Shown here in pieces: positions 49,098 to 58,810 of a stretch of DNA of 64,000 nucleotides (position 1 is the first letter of the stretch; each line of letters opens with the position of its first letter). The DNA is from Pseudomonas nitroreducens TX1 (GTDB lineage Bacteria > Pseudomonadota > Gammaproteobacteria > Pseudomonadales > Pseudomonadaceae), in NCBI RefSeq assembly GCF_000313755.1, contig NZ_AMZB01000134.1, forward strand, positions 1-64,000. Reading direction: 5' to 3'. The notes below the pieces were generated by a model. That model was not told the origin of the DNA, did not search any database, and was given only the letters and a program-made list of their open reading frames with translations. The translations under genes were made by a program, and so were the position numbers.

Positions 49098-50114
49098 TTA
49101 CTGGCCGTCGTCGTACTGCGAGAGCCACTCCACGGCCTGGTCGCGGTATCGGGTGAAGCCCTTGTAGTCGACCAGTTCCTGGTTGAGGGTCTTGAGCACG
49201 CGGTGCATGCGCTTGGCCCACGCCGGGTGGGTGGCGATGTCTTCCAGGCTCAGCAGGTAGGTGCGGATCGGGAACACGATGGCGTTGCTGCGCGGCAGAC
49301 GGTGCAGCGGCTGCAGCTCGATGCGCAAGTAGACCTTTTGACCGGCGTTCTCGGCGGTCACCGTGGTGCGGTCCGGCGCCCATTCGGGCAGGGATTCGGC
49401 GGAGACGTCCAGCCGCGGGTTGACGGTCAGCGACCAGTTCAGTCGGCGCACCGGGTGGCCGTTGCGCAGGCGCAGGAGGAACTTCAGCGCGCGGTCGAGC
49501 ATGCCGGTTTCCTTCACCAGCGGCACCGGGCCGTGGAATTCGTGCCAGGCCATGCCCAGGTTGAAGCGCAGCGAGTAGTCGGCGCGCTGGGTGGCGATGC
49601 CCGCGCCCCAGTACAGGGTGCCGTCGCGCTCCTCCTGCAGGACCCAGTCGCCCTGGGCCTGGCGGGTGACGTACTCCATCGGTTCAAAGGGCAGCGTCGA
49701 CGGATCGCCGAAGGTGAAGGTGTCGTCGATGTTCAGCAGCTTGTTGGTCCAGTGCCAGCGGGTGCCGTCCTTCTCCAGGGAGAAGTACTCCGGGTAGTCC
49801 TTGGCGTAGGACTCCATGATCAGTTCGAGCAGGTCCCACTGCGCCTCCATCATGTGCGGTGCGGAGACGTAGTGCATGCCCGGGTCCTTCTCCAGGGTGA
49901 TCGCACGGTCGCGGCACTCGCTGATGTAGTGCTCGTCGATGTCGAACACCGCGCGGAAGGCGCCGTCGCCCACGCTGACGTGCGGCTCCAGGTTCATCGA
50001 GTACATGTACTCGTCGTCCGGGAAGGGCCAGGGCGCGCGGTCGATGCATTCCTGGCTGTTGGCGTAGGTGTAGTCGTCGCGGTAGGTTTCGTCGGGGCGG
50101 AATTGGATGGTCAT
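49098..50114 (-). CDS. DUF3445 haem-dependent oxidative N-demethylase subunit
   Basis: A 338-residue protein of the DUF3445 family. The characterised member, from P. mendocina, is the haem-binding PAS-fold subunit of an oxidative N-demethylase that removes a methyl group from secondary amines such as dimethylamine, releasing formaldehyde. Recognisable runs include YRDDYTYANSQECID, LFNIDDTF-like LLNIDDTFTFGDPSTLPFE and LNWSLTVNPRLDV. GGAGA stands six bases before the ATG at 50114. The reductase and DmmA-family genes lie directly upstream, giving the full electron path. Substrate assignment is inference from family. Confidence 0.85.
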   Translation of the reverse strand: MTIQFRPDETYRDDYTYANSQECIDRAPWPFPDDEYMYSMNLEPHVSVGDGAFRAVFDIDEHYISECRDRAITLEKDPGMHYVSAPHMMEAQWDLLELIMESYAKDYPEYFSLEKDGTRWHWTNKLLNIDDTFTFGDPSTLPFEPMEYVTRQAQGDWVLQEERDGTLYWGAGIATQRADYSLRFNLGMAWHEFHGPVPLVKETGMLDRALKFLLRLRNGHPVRRLNWSLTVNPRLDVSAESLPEWAPDRTTVTAENAGQKVYLRIELQPLHRLPRSNAIVFPIRTYLLSLEDIATHPAWAKRMHRVLKTLNQELVDYKGFTRYRDQAVEWLSQYDDGQ

Positions 50115-50128
50115 GGTCGTTCTCCGGC

Positions 50129-51097
50129 TCAGCAGTCGATGACCAGCCGCGAGCACTTGGCACGCGACACGCAGGGCATGATTTTCTTGTTGGCGGCCTT
50201 GTCCTCGTCGGACAGCCAGTCGTCGGTGTGGAGGATTTCTCCATCCAGTTCGAGGACGTGGGTCTCGCACATGCCGCAGGCGCCGCCGCGGCACAGGTAC
50301 GGGATCTCGTGGCCGGCGGCCTCGGCGGCCTCCAGCAGGCTCTGGTCGGGCGAAACCTGGATGGTCGCGCCGCTGCGCGCCAGGGTGACCTGGAACGCCT
50401 CGCCGACGCTGCCCTGCTCGAGGAATCGCTCGTAGTGGATGTGGCTGTCGGTCCAGCCGTGGGCGTGGGCGGCGTCGATCGTCGCCTGGATCATCCCCTC
50501 GGGACCGCAGACATAGACGTCGCTGCCCAGCGGCCGGTCCGCCAGCACGGCGGCAATGTCCAGGCGCTCGCCGCGGTCATCGCGGTACAGCCGCACGGCA
50601 TCGCCGTATTCGTGCCGCAGTTCTTCACCCAGGCGTGCATGGGCGTCGCCGCGCACCGCCAGGTGGACTTCGAAGGGCGTGCCGCGCAGGCGCAGCTCGG
50701 CCAGCTGCGAGCACACCGGGGTGATGCCCACGCCGCCGGCGATGAACAGGTGCAGGCGCGCGTGCTTGCTCAGCGGGAACAGGTTCACCGGGCGGAGGAT
50801 TTCCAGCTCGTCGCCTTCCTTCACCACGTCGTGCATGTACTTCGAGCCGCCACGGCCGTCTTCCACGCGGCGCACGGCAATCTGGTAGGCGCTGGCGTCG
50901 TAGGGCGAACTCATCAGCGAGTAGGCGTTGCGGTAGGTGCCGGTCGCGTGGGGCATCAGCACCACGACGTTGCTGCCGCCGGAGAAGGGCGTCAGGTGCG
51001 CGCCATCGGTGGAGGCCAGGGTGAAGCGCTTGATCTCCGGGGTCACCTGCTCGATGCGGGTGACACGGACATTCAGGGTTCCGTTGGACTGACTCAT
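50129..51097 (-). CDS. Ferredoxin-type oxidoreductase (Dmm/phthalate dioxygenase reductase family)
   Basis: A 322-residue reductase. The FAD/FMN domain (RNAYSLMSSPYD) is followed by the NAD(P) domain (FIAGGVGITPVCSQL) and a C-terminal plant-type [2Fe-2S] domain with C269-x4-C274-x2-C277-x31-C309. It should pass electrons from NAD(P)H to the haem N-demethylase subunit. The ATG at 51097 overlaps the DmmA-family stop codon (ATGA) and the DUF3445 gene begins 14 bases later, so the three are translated as a unit. Confidence 0.88.
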   Translation of the reverse strand: MSQSNGTLNVRVTRIEQVTPEIKRFTLASTDGAHLTPFSGGSNVVVLMPHATGTYRNAYSLMSSPYDASAYQIAVRRVEDGRGGSKYMHDVVKEGDELEILRPVNLFPLSKHARLHLFIAGGVGITPVCSQLAELRLRGTPFEVHLAVRGDAHARLGEELRHEYGDAVRLYRDDRGERLDIAAVLADRPLGSDVYVCGPEGMIQATIDAAHAHGWTDSHIHYERFLEQGSVGEAFQVTLARSGATIQVSPDQSLLEAAEAAGHEIPYLCRGGACGMCETHVLELDGEILHTDDWLSDEDKAANKKIMPCVSRAKCSRLVIDC

Positions 51098-51693
51098 GTG
51101 TCGAGCTCCTCGGCTTCGGGCAGTTCGCCGGGCACTTCGGCGTCGGCCTTCACCGCCTGGAAGGCGGCGAGGCGGCGGGAGTAGTGGTCGCGAACCACCA
51201 GGGTGCGGGCGCAGTGCGGGCAGTCGAAGACGCGCTGGGTGACGTTCTCGGTGTAGCCATCGCAATGCACGCACCAGACACGACGCACGAAGGAGCCGGC
51301 GTGCTCGCGCAGCACTTCGTCCTTGTTCAGGTTGATCGCGTCGGCGGCCTGCATGGCGGTGCCGATGAAGCTCTCGGAGCCGGCCAGGTACAGGCGGGTG
51401 CCCATGCGCGACTGGCCCAGCAGCGCGTGCAGGTCATCCACCAGCGCGCGGTTGCTCGGGTAGATCGAAAGCTCGACGTCGGTAATGTCGCGCAGCGCGG
51501 CGAGGTGATCCTTGCCGGAGAAAGTCTCGGTGGAATACAGCACGCGGATAGGCGCGGTGCGCGGCATGTCGGCGAGCAGGCGGAGCATGGCGGCGCCGCC
51601 GCTGCCCTGGCCGGCGATGATGTGGTGGTGTCCACCAGCGAGCGGGCGCAACTGGTCGTAGACCGGCCGGCTCTTGATACCTGTGATGAGCAT
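51094..51693 (-). CDS. DmmA-family subunit of dimethylamine monooxygenase
   Basis: A 199-residue protein of the DmmA family found with DUF3445 N-demethylases. The first about 130 residues look like a Rossmann-type ferredoxin-reductase fragment (AGQGSGGAAMLRLL, TRLYLAGSESFIG). A small C-terminal metal knuckle follows, C141-x2-C144 and C158-x2-C161 (CVHCDGY, CPHCART). It is the first gene of the operon; a sigma-54-like promoter lies about 95 bases upstream, and GGAGG precedes the ATG at 51693. Confidence 0.78.
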   Translation of the reverse strand: MLITGIKSRPVYDQLRPLAGGHHHIIAGQGSGGAAMLRLLADMPRTAPIRVLYSTETFSGKDHLAALRDITDVELSIYPSNRALVDDLHALLGQSRMGTRLYLAGSESFIGTAMQAADAINLNKDEVLREHAGSFVRRVWCVHCDGYTENVTQRVFDCPHCARTLVVRDHYSRRLAAFQAVKADAEVPGELPEAEELDT

Positions 51694-51786
51694 TGTTCTT
51701 GTGCCTCCAGAACTGCCGGCTCTCTTAAGTCAGGAGCGCCGGCGCGATTCGAGGACCCGTGCACGGTCACGGGTCGCAGGAGAACA

Positions 51787-51804
51787 GGGCACAGACTGTG
51801 CCAG
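51787..51804 (-). promoter_or_regulatory. Putative sigma-54 (-24/-12) promoter of the N-demethylase operon
   Basis: On the minus strand CTGGCACAGTCTGTGCCC has GG and GC separated by ten bases and matches TGGCAC of the -24 consensus fully; the -12 box is weaker (GTGC for TTGC). The core is also a palindrome, GGCACAG-A-CTGTGCC. The adjacent regulator is a sigma-54 activator, which supports the reading. Confidence 0.6.
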
Positions 51805-51984
51805 ATATCTAAGTATTTGAAATTTAAAGTAAAAGTAAAAATACGAGATCAGAGGTGTAAGCAGAAATGACAACGCCTGTAGGCAAGCTTGCAGCGGTGG
51901 ATTGTCGCAGGGGTGTTTCTGCAGGAGAGGCGCAAGCCGCGTGACCCATCAGTCGCGCGCAGGCGAGAAAGGAGAATGGATCTT

Positions 51985-52077
51985 GTAGGAGCGGATCTTA
52001 TCCGCGATTCGGCCGACAGGCCGGTGATCGAGGCATTGCACCGTGTCGCGTTGATCGCGGAGAAGCTCCGCTCCTAC
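51985..52077. repeat. REP-like pair in the regulator/demethylase gap
   Basis: GTAGGAGCGGATCTTATCCG opens and GCGGAGAAGCTCCGCTCCTA closes. It lies just past the sigma-54 activator stop codon, within the 400-base gap 51694-52095, whose other half is AT-rich promoter DNA (51800-51860). Confidence 0.7.
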
Positions 52078-52095
52078 AAAAGCAGCGGCAAGCGC

Positions 52096-53532
<1,437 letters not shown>

Positions 53533-53542
53533 GCTTCTTTGC

Positions 53543-54664
53543 TCATGGATGCAGCTCCGTCGCCTTGTTCGCCTGGCGCAGCACGAAGACGCGCCAGGCC
53601 ACGCCCTCGCGGATGAGGATGCGCGAGCAGTGGCTGTTGAAGGACTGGTAGTTGCCGAACTGGTCGGGCAGGTCGAGCACCTGCCAGGTGCGTTCGGGCA
53701 GCGGCATGCGGTTCAGCGTCGAGGCCAGCCCGGCCGCGCGGGTGATGCCGAAGGTCTGCTCGAAGGCCGCATTGCGCCATTGCGGTTGGGCCGCCTCGTC
53801 GATCACCAGCACGGCGTCGGGCACCGCGTCGAACACCCGGCGCAGCGCTTCGATGCGCTGCTCGGCGTCGTGCTGCATGCGCAGCTCCTGGCTGACGTCG
53901 CGCAGACTGCCCCACATGCGCAGCAGGCGGCCGTTGTGGATGCTGGCGCGCACGTCGTTCTCCACGTAGGCCGGCGAGCCGTCGTGACGACGATCCACCG
54001 ACAGCGCACCGTCGACGTGGAATTCCGCCTCGATCAGGCGCCGCACGAATTCTTCGTTGGCCGGGCTGCGCGGCCAGTACAGGCGCACCGGCTGCTCGCT
54101 GAAATCGACGTCGGCGGGCATCTCGTAGATGTTGGCCATGGCGCGGTTGCACATGCGCCAGTAGGAGCGGTTCTCGAACACCTGGCGGACGATCTCGTCG
54201 GGGGTCTCACGCACATCCACGGACTCGGCGAACTCGATGCACCAGTAGGCCACCCGTGCGCTGAAGAGCATCTGGCTCATCACTTCGTTGGCGCTCTGCA
54301 GTTCGCCCAGGCGGCGGCTGATCGGCCCCAGCGGCATCTTCACCAGGTGCAGGCGCGCCGGCTCGCCGTCGCGCCACTGCAGTACGCCGCTGGCGAGCAC
54401 TGGCAGCAGGCCGCCGTTGTGGCGGATCAGCGTCAGCTCCAGGTCCTGTACACGCTCGTCCGCCGGCGGGCTGGCGAACAGTTGCATCAGCGCATTCAGC
54501 GAGTCGGCGGTGTAGATGAGCTCGGCGGCCTGGCCATCGAGGGAGCCGGGCGCGTAGCCGAGCTGGTCGGTCTGTTCGGCGGAAACTTCGATGAAGCGTC
54601 CCTGGGACGTCAGGCTGTCGGACAGCAGCAGGCCCCTGTCCAGCAGCAGTTTCAGCGGGTCCAT
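53543..54664 (-). CDS. PAS-domain sensor protein without output domain
   Basis: A 373-residue protein built of PAS-like modules: the first about 10-105 (LTSQGRFIEVSAEQTDQLGY), a central region with the PAC-type VDRRHDGSPAYVENDVRA, and a third at about 275-373 (FDAVPDAVLVIDEAAQPQWR). No kinase, GGDEF, ATPase or DNA-binding domain follows. It probably senses a ligand or redox state and acts on the sigma-54 activator encoded 10 bases downstream. GGAGGG precedes the ATG at 54664. Ligand unknown. Confidence 0.72.
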   Translation of the reverse strand: MDPLKLLLDRGLLLSDSLTSQGRFIEVSAEQTDQLGYAPGSLDGQAAELIYTADSLNALMQLFASPPADERVQDLELTLIRHNGGLLPVLASGVLQWRDGEPARLHLVKMPLGPISRRLGELQSANEVMSQMLFSARVAYWCIEFAESVDVRETPDEIVRQVFENRSYWRMCNRAMANIYEMPADVDFSEQPVRLYWPRSPANEEFVRRLIEAEFHVDGALSVDRRHDGSPAYVENDVRASIHNGRLLRMWGSLRDVSQELRMQHDAEQRIEALRRVFDAVPDAVLVIDEAAQPQWRNAAFEQTFGITRAAGLASTLNRMPLPERTWQVLDLPDQFGNYQSFNSHCSRILIREGVAWRVFVLRQANKATELHP

Positions 54665-55026
54665 TTGTCCCTCCAAGGCAGATCTCCGATGCAAATTTCC
54701 AACAGGACGGTGCGGCCGCCAGGCGGCCCGCGGGATGAGCAAGGCATGTTGCATGCCAGCCGGAAACGCCCAGGCCCCGTGGGGTGGCGCGGAGGGGTGT
54801 ATGCAAAATCGCAGCACCCTGCGCATTCGCGCAGCGCATCGGCGCAGATTACCTGCTGCGCGATTGCAGCAGCGCGCCGGGCGATGGAAGGCGCGGCGAT
54901 TTCCGGCCAAATACTGGCCATTTGATAGCTTTTGAGTTCGTTTGAGCCGCTGTCGCTGCTAGGATGCGCGCGCGTTTCGTTCCCCGAGGCGCCCGCCCCA
55001 GAGCCCGTTCCCTACAAGAGGCCGCC
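54665..55026. other. Divergent promoter region between the PAS gene and the PilZ gene
   Basis: About 360 bases without a gene. No strong palindrome or -24/-12 element is evident. The stretch TTTGATAGCTTTTGAGTTCG near 54920 is AT-rich and may be part of the PilZ promoter. Confidence 0.5.
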
Positions 55027-55389
55027 ATGCGCAAGCACCGTCGTTTGACCTTCCGCCACATCGGCCAGATCAACGTGACCAACCGCCTGAGCGGCGACCC
55101 CATGGGGGTGGTCCTGGACGTCTCGATGGGCGGCCTGCGGCTGGTGACCGAGGAGCCGCTGGCGCCGGGCAGCTGCTACGACATGCGCCTGGAGATTCCG
55201 GTGCGCGAGGATCACACCCGTTCGGTGGATATCACTGCGATCTGCCAGTGGTCGAAGAAGGATGCCAAGAACGCGCGCTTCGAGCAGGGCTTCAAGCTGG
55301 ACCGACCGAGTGCGGCGTTTACCGAACTGGTGACGTCGATGTCGGTGAGTTTCAATCGCAGTCTGCTGGGGCGGGCGCGGTTGTCGTGA
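55027..55389 (+). CDS. PilZ-domain c-di-GMP-binding protein
   Basis: A 120-residue single-domain PilZ protein. Both parts of the c-di-GMP motif are present: an RxxxR-type run RKHRR near the N-terminus (residues 2-6) and DVSMGG at 31-36 matching D/NxSxxG. AAGAGG precedes the ATG at 55027; the frame upstream is not needed. It stands between the N-demethylase regulators and the flagellar operon, on the opposite strand to both. A link to flagellar motility is possible from position but not shown. Confidence 0.82.
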   Translation: MRKHRRLTFRHIGQINVTNRLSGDPMGVVLDVSMGGLRLVTEEPLAPGSCYDMRLEIPVREDHTRSVDITAICQWSKKDAKNARFEQGFKLDRPSAAFTELVTSMSVSFNRSLLGRARLS

Positions 55390-55415
55390 TGGGTTGGCTT
55401 GGGTGCCGTCTGATG

Positions 55416-55546
55416 CCCCCTCTCCCTGAAGGGAGAGGGGGCCGTTCTGCGTCCGCGCCAACCACAGTGGTAGCCGGCGAGCGCTGAACTTCCAACTCGC
55501 TCAGGACAATCCCCTCTCCCTTCAGGGAGAGGGTTAGGGAGAGGGC
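55416..55546. repeat. CCCTCTCCC bipartite intergenic repeat
   Basis: CCCCTCTCCCTGAAGGGAGA and CCCCTCTCCCTTCAGGGAGA lie about 75 bases apart, filling the gap between the converging PilZ and flhA genes. Confidence 0.75.
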
Positions 55547-55577
55547 AACGCCCAGCTCCCGAATCTCCCGAAACGCC

Positions 55578-57674
55578 TTACCCCAACGTCCCCAATATCT
55601 GCACCCCCACCCGCTCCGGAATCTCGTTCTGCGACAGCACGTGCAACCCCGGGCTGAACACCCGTGCGTAACGCGCCAGCAGCGGCCGCAGCTGTGGCAT
55701 CACGGTGAGGATCGGCGGGTGGCCTTCCTTGCGCAGCTTTTCCTTCACTACCGGCATGCTGTGCTGCAGCTGGTTGAGCAGGCTGGGCTCCACCGGGATG
55801 TTGTCCAGGCTCACCGGGCCGGCCTGCTGGGCGATGCTCAGGGCGCCGAGCAGGGTGTTCTCCAGGGCGTTCTCCAGGACGAACACGGTCAGCTCGGGGC
55901 GGTCGCCGGCAATCGATGAGACGATGCTGCGGCGCAGCGCATAGCGCACGTCGGAGGCCAGCAGCACCGGGTCCTTGGTGGTCTCGCTGCCTTCGAGCAG
56001 GGCGCTGGCGATGGTGACGATGTCCTTCAGCGGCACTTCCTCCTGCAGCAGCTGGCGGAACACCCGGTGCTGCTGCGAATAGGTCAGTTGCGCCTTCAGC
56101 GATTCGGCGAGCTTGGGCGCCTGCAGGGTCAGGCGCTGCATCAGGTGCTCGACGTCGTCGTGCTTGAAGATGTCCGGCAGGTGCTCGCGTACCACCTTGT
56201 TCAGGTGCGTGGCGACCACGCTGGCGCAGTCGATCACCTGGTAGCCCAGGTTCAGCGCGCGGGACTTGTCCGCCGGGAGAATCCACACCACCTGCATGCG
56301 GTACGCCGGGTCGACGCCGAGGATGCCGTCGATCTCGCCGTAGAGTTCCGGCGAGGGAATCGCCATCAGCCGGTCGGCGTGGATTTCCGCGCCGTCGATG
56401 CGCTCGCCGTTGATGTGGATGGCGTACTGCGAGGCCTTCAGGCGCAGGCTGTCGCGGATCTGCACTTCCGGCAGGAGGAAGCCGAGGTTCTCCGAGAGCG
56501 TCTGGCGCACCCCGCGAATCCGCTGCGGCAGCGGCGCGCCGCTGGCCTCGTTGACCAGGCTGACCAGCTTGTAGCCCAGCGAGATCGACAGCCGCTCCAC
56601 CAGCGGGATGTCTTCCCAGCCCAGTTGCTGGGCGCGCTCCTGGTCCATGGCATGCGTCAGCGCCTGGGTCTGCTCCAGGGTCTGCGCCTCGATCGGCGGG
56701 CCGGCCAGCGACAGGCGCCAGGCAATGAAGGCCACCAGCGCGGCGAAGGCGAAGAACGCCACGTGCGGCATGCCCGGTACCAGGCCGAGCACCACGAGTA
56801 TGCCGGCGACGGTATACAGCAGTGACGGCGAGGCGAGCATCTGCTTGCGCACCAGGCTGGTGATTTCCGCCGACTCGTTGACCCGCGTGACGATGATCGC
56901 CGCCGCGGTGGACAGCAGCAGCGCCGGGATCTGCGCCACCAGGCCGTCGCCGATGGTCAGCAGGGCGTAGCGCTGGAAGGCTGCGCCCGCCGGCAGGTCG
57001 TAGACGAACACGCCGATGGCCAAGCCGCCGAACAGGTTGATCAGCAGGATCAGGATGCCGGCGATGGCATCGCCGCGGACGAACTTCGACGCACCATCCA
57101 TCGCGCCGTAGAAGTCGGCTTCCTTGGCCACTTCCGCACGGCGGCGCTTGGCTTCGTTCTGGTCGATCAGTCCGGCGTTGAGGTCGGCGTCGATGGCCAT
57201 CTGCTTGCCGGGCAGGGCGTCCAGGGTGAAGCGTGCGGTCACCTCGGAGATGCGCTCGCCACCCTTGGTGATGACCATGAAGTTGATGATCATCAGGATC
57301 ACGAAGACGATCAGGCCGACGATGAAGTTGCCGCCGATCACCACGTGGCCGAAGGCTTCGATCACCTTGCCCGCCGCGCCCGTGCCGGTGTGTCCGTCGA
57401 GCAGCACCACGCGGGTGGAGGCGACGTTCAGCGTCAGGCGCAGCAGCGTGGTGACCAGGATCACCGTGGGCAGCAGCGAGAAGTCCAGCGGGCTCTTGGA
57501 CGACACGCTGACCAGCAGCACCAGGATCGCCACCACGATGTTGAAGGTGAACAGGGCGTCCAGCACCAGCGGCGGCAACGGCAGGATGATCATCGAGAGG
57601 ATCGACAGGATGATCAGCGGGATGCCGATGCGGCCGCTCTGGAAGGTCGGCAATAGTGACTGCAATAGGCGCAT
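55578..57674 (-). CDS. flhA: Flagellar export gate protein FlhA (lateral system)
   Basis: A 698-residue export-gate subunit. About eight membrane helices fill residues 15-325; the cytoplasmic connector includes the conserved FHIPEP-family stretch KGGERISEVTARFTLDALPG (about 137-156). The C-terminal domain binds chaperone-substrate complexes. It is the last gene of the fliM-flhA operon, two bases after flhB. No flhF or fleN follows, unlike the polar Pseudomonas locus. Confidence 0.93.
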   Translation of the reverse strand: MRLLQSLLPTFQSGRIGIPLIILSILSMIILPLPPLVLDALFTFNIVVAILVLLVSVSSKSPLDFSLLPTVILVTTLLRLTLNVASTRVVLLDGHTGTGAAGKVIEAFGHVVIGGNFIVGLIVFVILMIINFMVITKGGERISEVTARFTLDALPGKQMAIDADLNAGLIDQNEAKRRRAEVAKEADFYGAMDGASKFVRGDAIAGILILLINLFGGLAIGVFVYDLPAGAAFQRYALLTIGDGLVAQIPALLLSTAAAIIVTRVNESAEITSLVRKQMLASPSLLYTVAGILVVLGLVPGMPHVAFFAFAALVAFIAWRLSLAGPPIEAQTLEQTQALTHAMDQERAQQLGWEDIPLVERLSISLGYKLVSLVNEASGAPLPQRIRGVRQTLSENLGFLLPEVQIRDSLRLKASQYAIHINGERIDGAEIHADRLMAIPSPELYGEIDGILGVDPAYRMQVVWILPADKSRALNLGYQVIDCASVVATHLNKVVREHLPDIFKHDDVEHLMQRLTLQAPKLAESLKAQLTYSQQHRVFRQLLQEEVPLKDIVTIASALLEGSETTKDPVLLASDVRYALRRSIVSSIAGDRPELTVFVLENALENTLLGALSIAQQAGPVSLDNIPVEPSLLNQLQHSMPVVKEKLRKEGHPPILTVMPQLRPLLARYARVFSPGLHVLSQNEIPERVGVQILGTLG

Positions 57675-57676
57675 GG

Positions 57677-58810
57677 TCAGACTCTGTTCAGCAGTTCTTC
57701 GGGAATGGGGACGTTGCGTATCAGTTCCGGCCGCTCACGGCGCCCGGAGCGCCAGGCCTTGAGCTGGAGGATGTAGGTCAGGACATGGGCCACGGCCTTG
57801 TACAGCTGCGCGGGAATCTGCTGGTTCACCTGGGTGGTGGCGTAGATGGCGCGGGCCAGCGGCGGCAGCTCGAGCACTTCCAGGTCGTGGGTCTTGGCCA
57901 GCGTGCGGATGTACAGCGCGGTCTCGTCCAGGCCCTTGGCGACCACGTAGGGGGCCTGGGCCTTCTTCGGGTCGTAGCGCAGCGCGACGGCAAAATGCAC
58001 CGGGTTGACGATCACCACGTCGGCGCTCCTGATGCTCTTGCTGATCTGCCGGTGCACCAGCTGGCGCTGCAACTGGCGGATGCGCGCCTTCACTTCCGGC
58101 CGGCCTTCCTGGTTCTTGTGCTCTTCCTTGCGCTCCTGCTTGGTCATGCGCAGCTTCTTCTTGAAGAAGAAGTACTGGATCGGGATATCGATGACCGAGA
58201 ACAGGATGAACACCACCAGCAGCGACAGGGTGATGTCGTAGAAGGTGCCGAAGGCGGCGGCGATGGCGCTGTGCACGTTGCTGCGCTGCAGTGCCAGCAG
58301 GCCGGGCAGGGCGCCGTGCAAATGGTAGACGGCGACGACGATGAGCACGGCGATCTTCAGCAGCGACTTGGCCAGCTCGGTCCAGTTCTGCAGGGAGAAT
58401 ATGCGCCCCAGCCCGGTGATCGGGTTGAGCTTGGACAGCCTGGGCATGAAGTTCTTGCTGGAGAAGATCCAGCCGCCGGGGATCATCGAGAACAGCACCA
58501 CCAGCAGCGGCGTGACCAGCAGCGGGAGCAGCGTGGTGATGAACAGCACCAGGTGATGGCCGAGCACCAGCGGCAGGTCGTCCAGGCCGATCTCGCTGTG
58601 CCTGAAGTCGATGAAGGACAGGGCGAAGCCTTGCTTCAGGCCGTCATAGAAATGCTCCACGCAGAACTTCAGCGCGACGAGCGTGGCCAGCAGCGAGAGG
58701 GTCGTGGAGAGGTCCTTGGAACGACTGACCTGGCCATCCTCGCGGCTCTTCCTGAGCTTCTGCTCGGAGGCCTCTTCCGTTTTCTCCTGGGCGCTGTGCT
58801 GGTCAGCCAT
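57677..58810 (-). CDS. flhB: Flagellar export switch protein FlhB (lateral system)
   Basis: A 377-residue protein with four membrane helices and a cytoplasmic domain that undergoes self-cleavage to change export specificity. The cleavage motif reads N269-P270-V271-H272 instead of the usual NPTH; Asn and Pro, between which cleavage occurs, are kept. The N-terminus (EKTEEASEQKLRKSREDGQV) and the end IPEELLNRV are typical. It overlaps fliR by eight bases. Confidence 0.92.
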   Translation of the reverse strand: MADQHSAQEKTEEASEQKLRKSREDGQVSRSKDLSTTLSLLATLVALKFCVEHFYDGLKQGFALSFIDFRHSEIGLDDLPLVLGHHLVLFITTLLPLLVTPLLVVLFSMIPGGWIFSSKNFMPRLSKLNPITGLGRIFSLQNWTELAKSLLKIAVLIVVAVYHLHGALPGLLALQRSNVHSAIAAAFGTFYDITLSLLVVFILFSVIDIPIQYFFFKKKLRMTKQERKEEHKNQEGRPEVKARIRQLQRQLVHRQISKSIRSADVVIVNPVHFAVALRYDPKKAQAPYVVAKGLDETALYIRTLAKTHDLEVLELPPLARAIYATTQVNQQIPAQLYKAVAHVLTYILQLKAWRSGRRERPELIRNVPIPEELLNRV

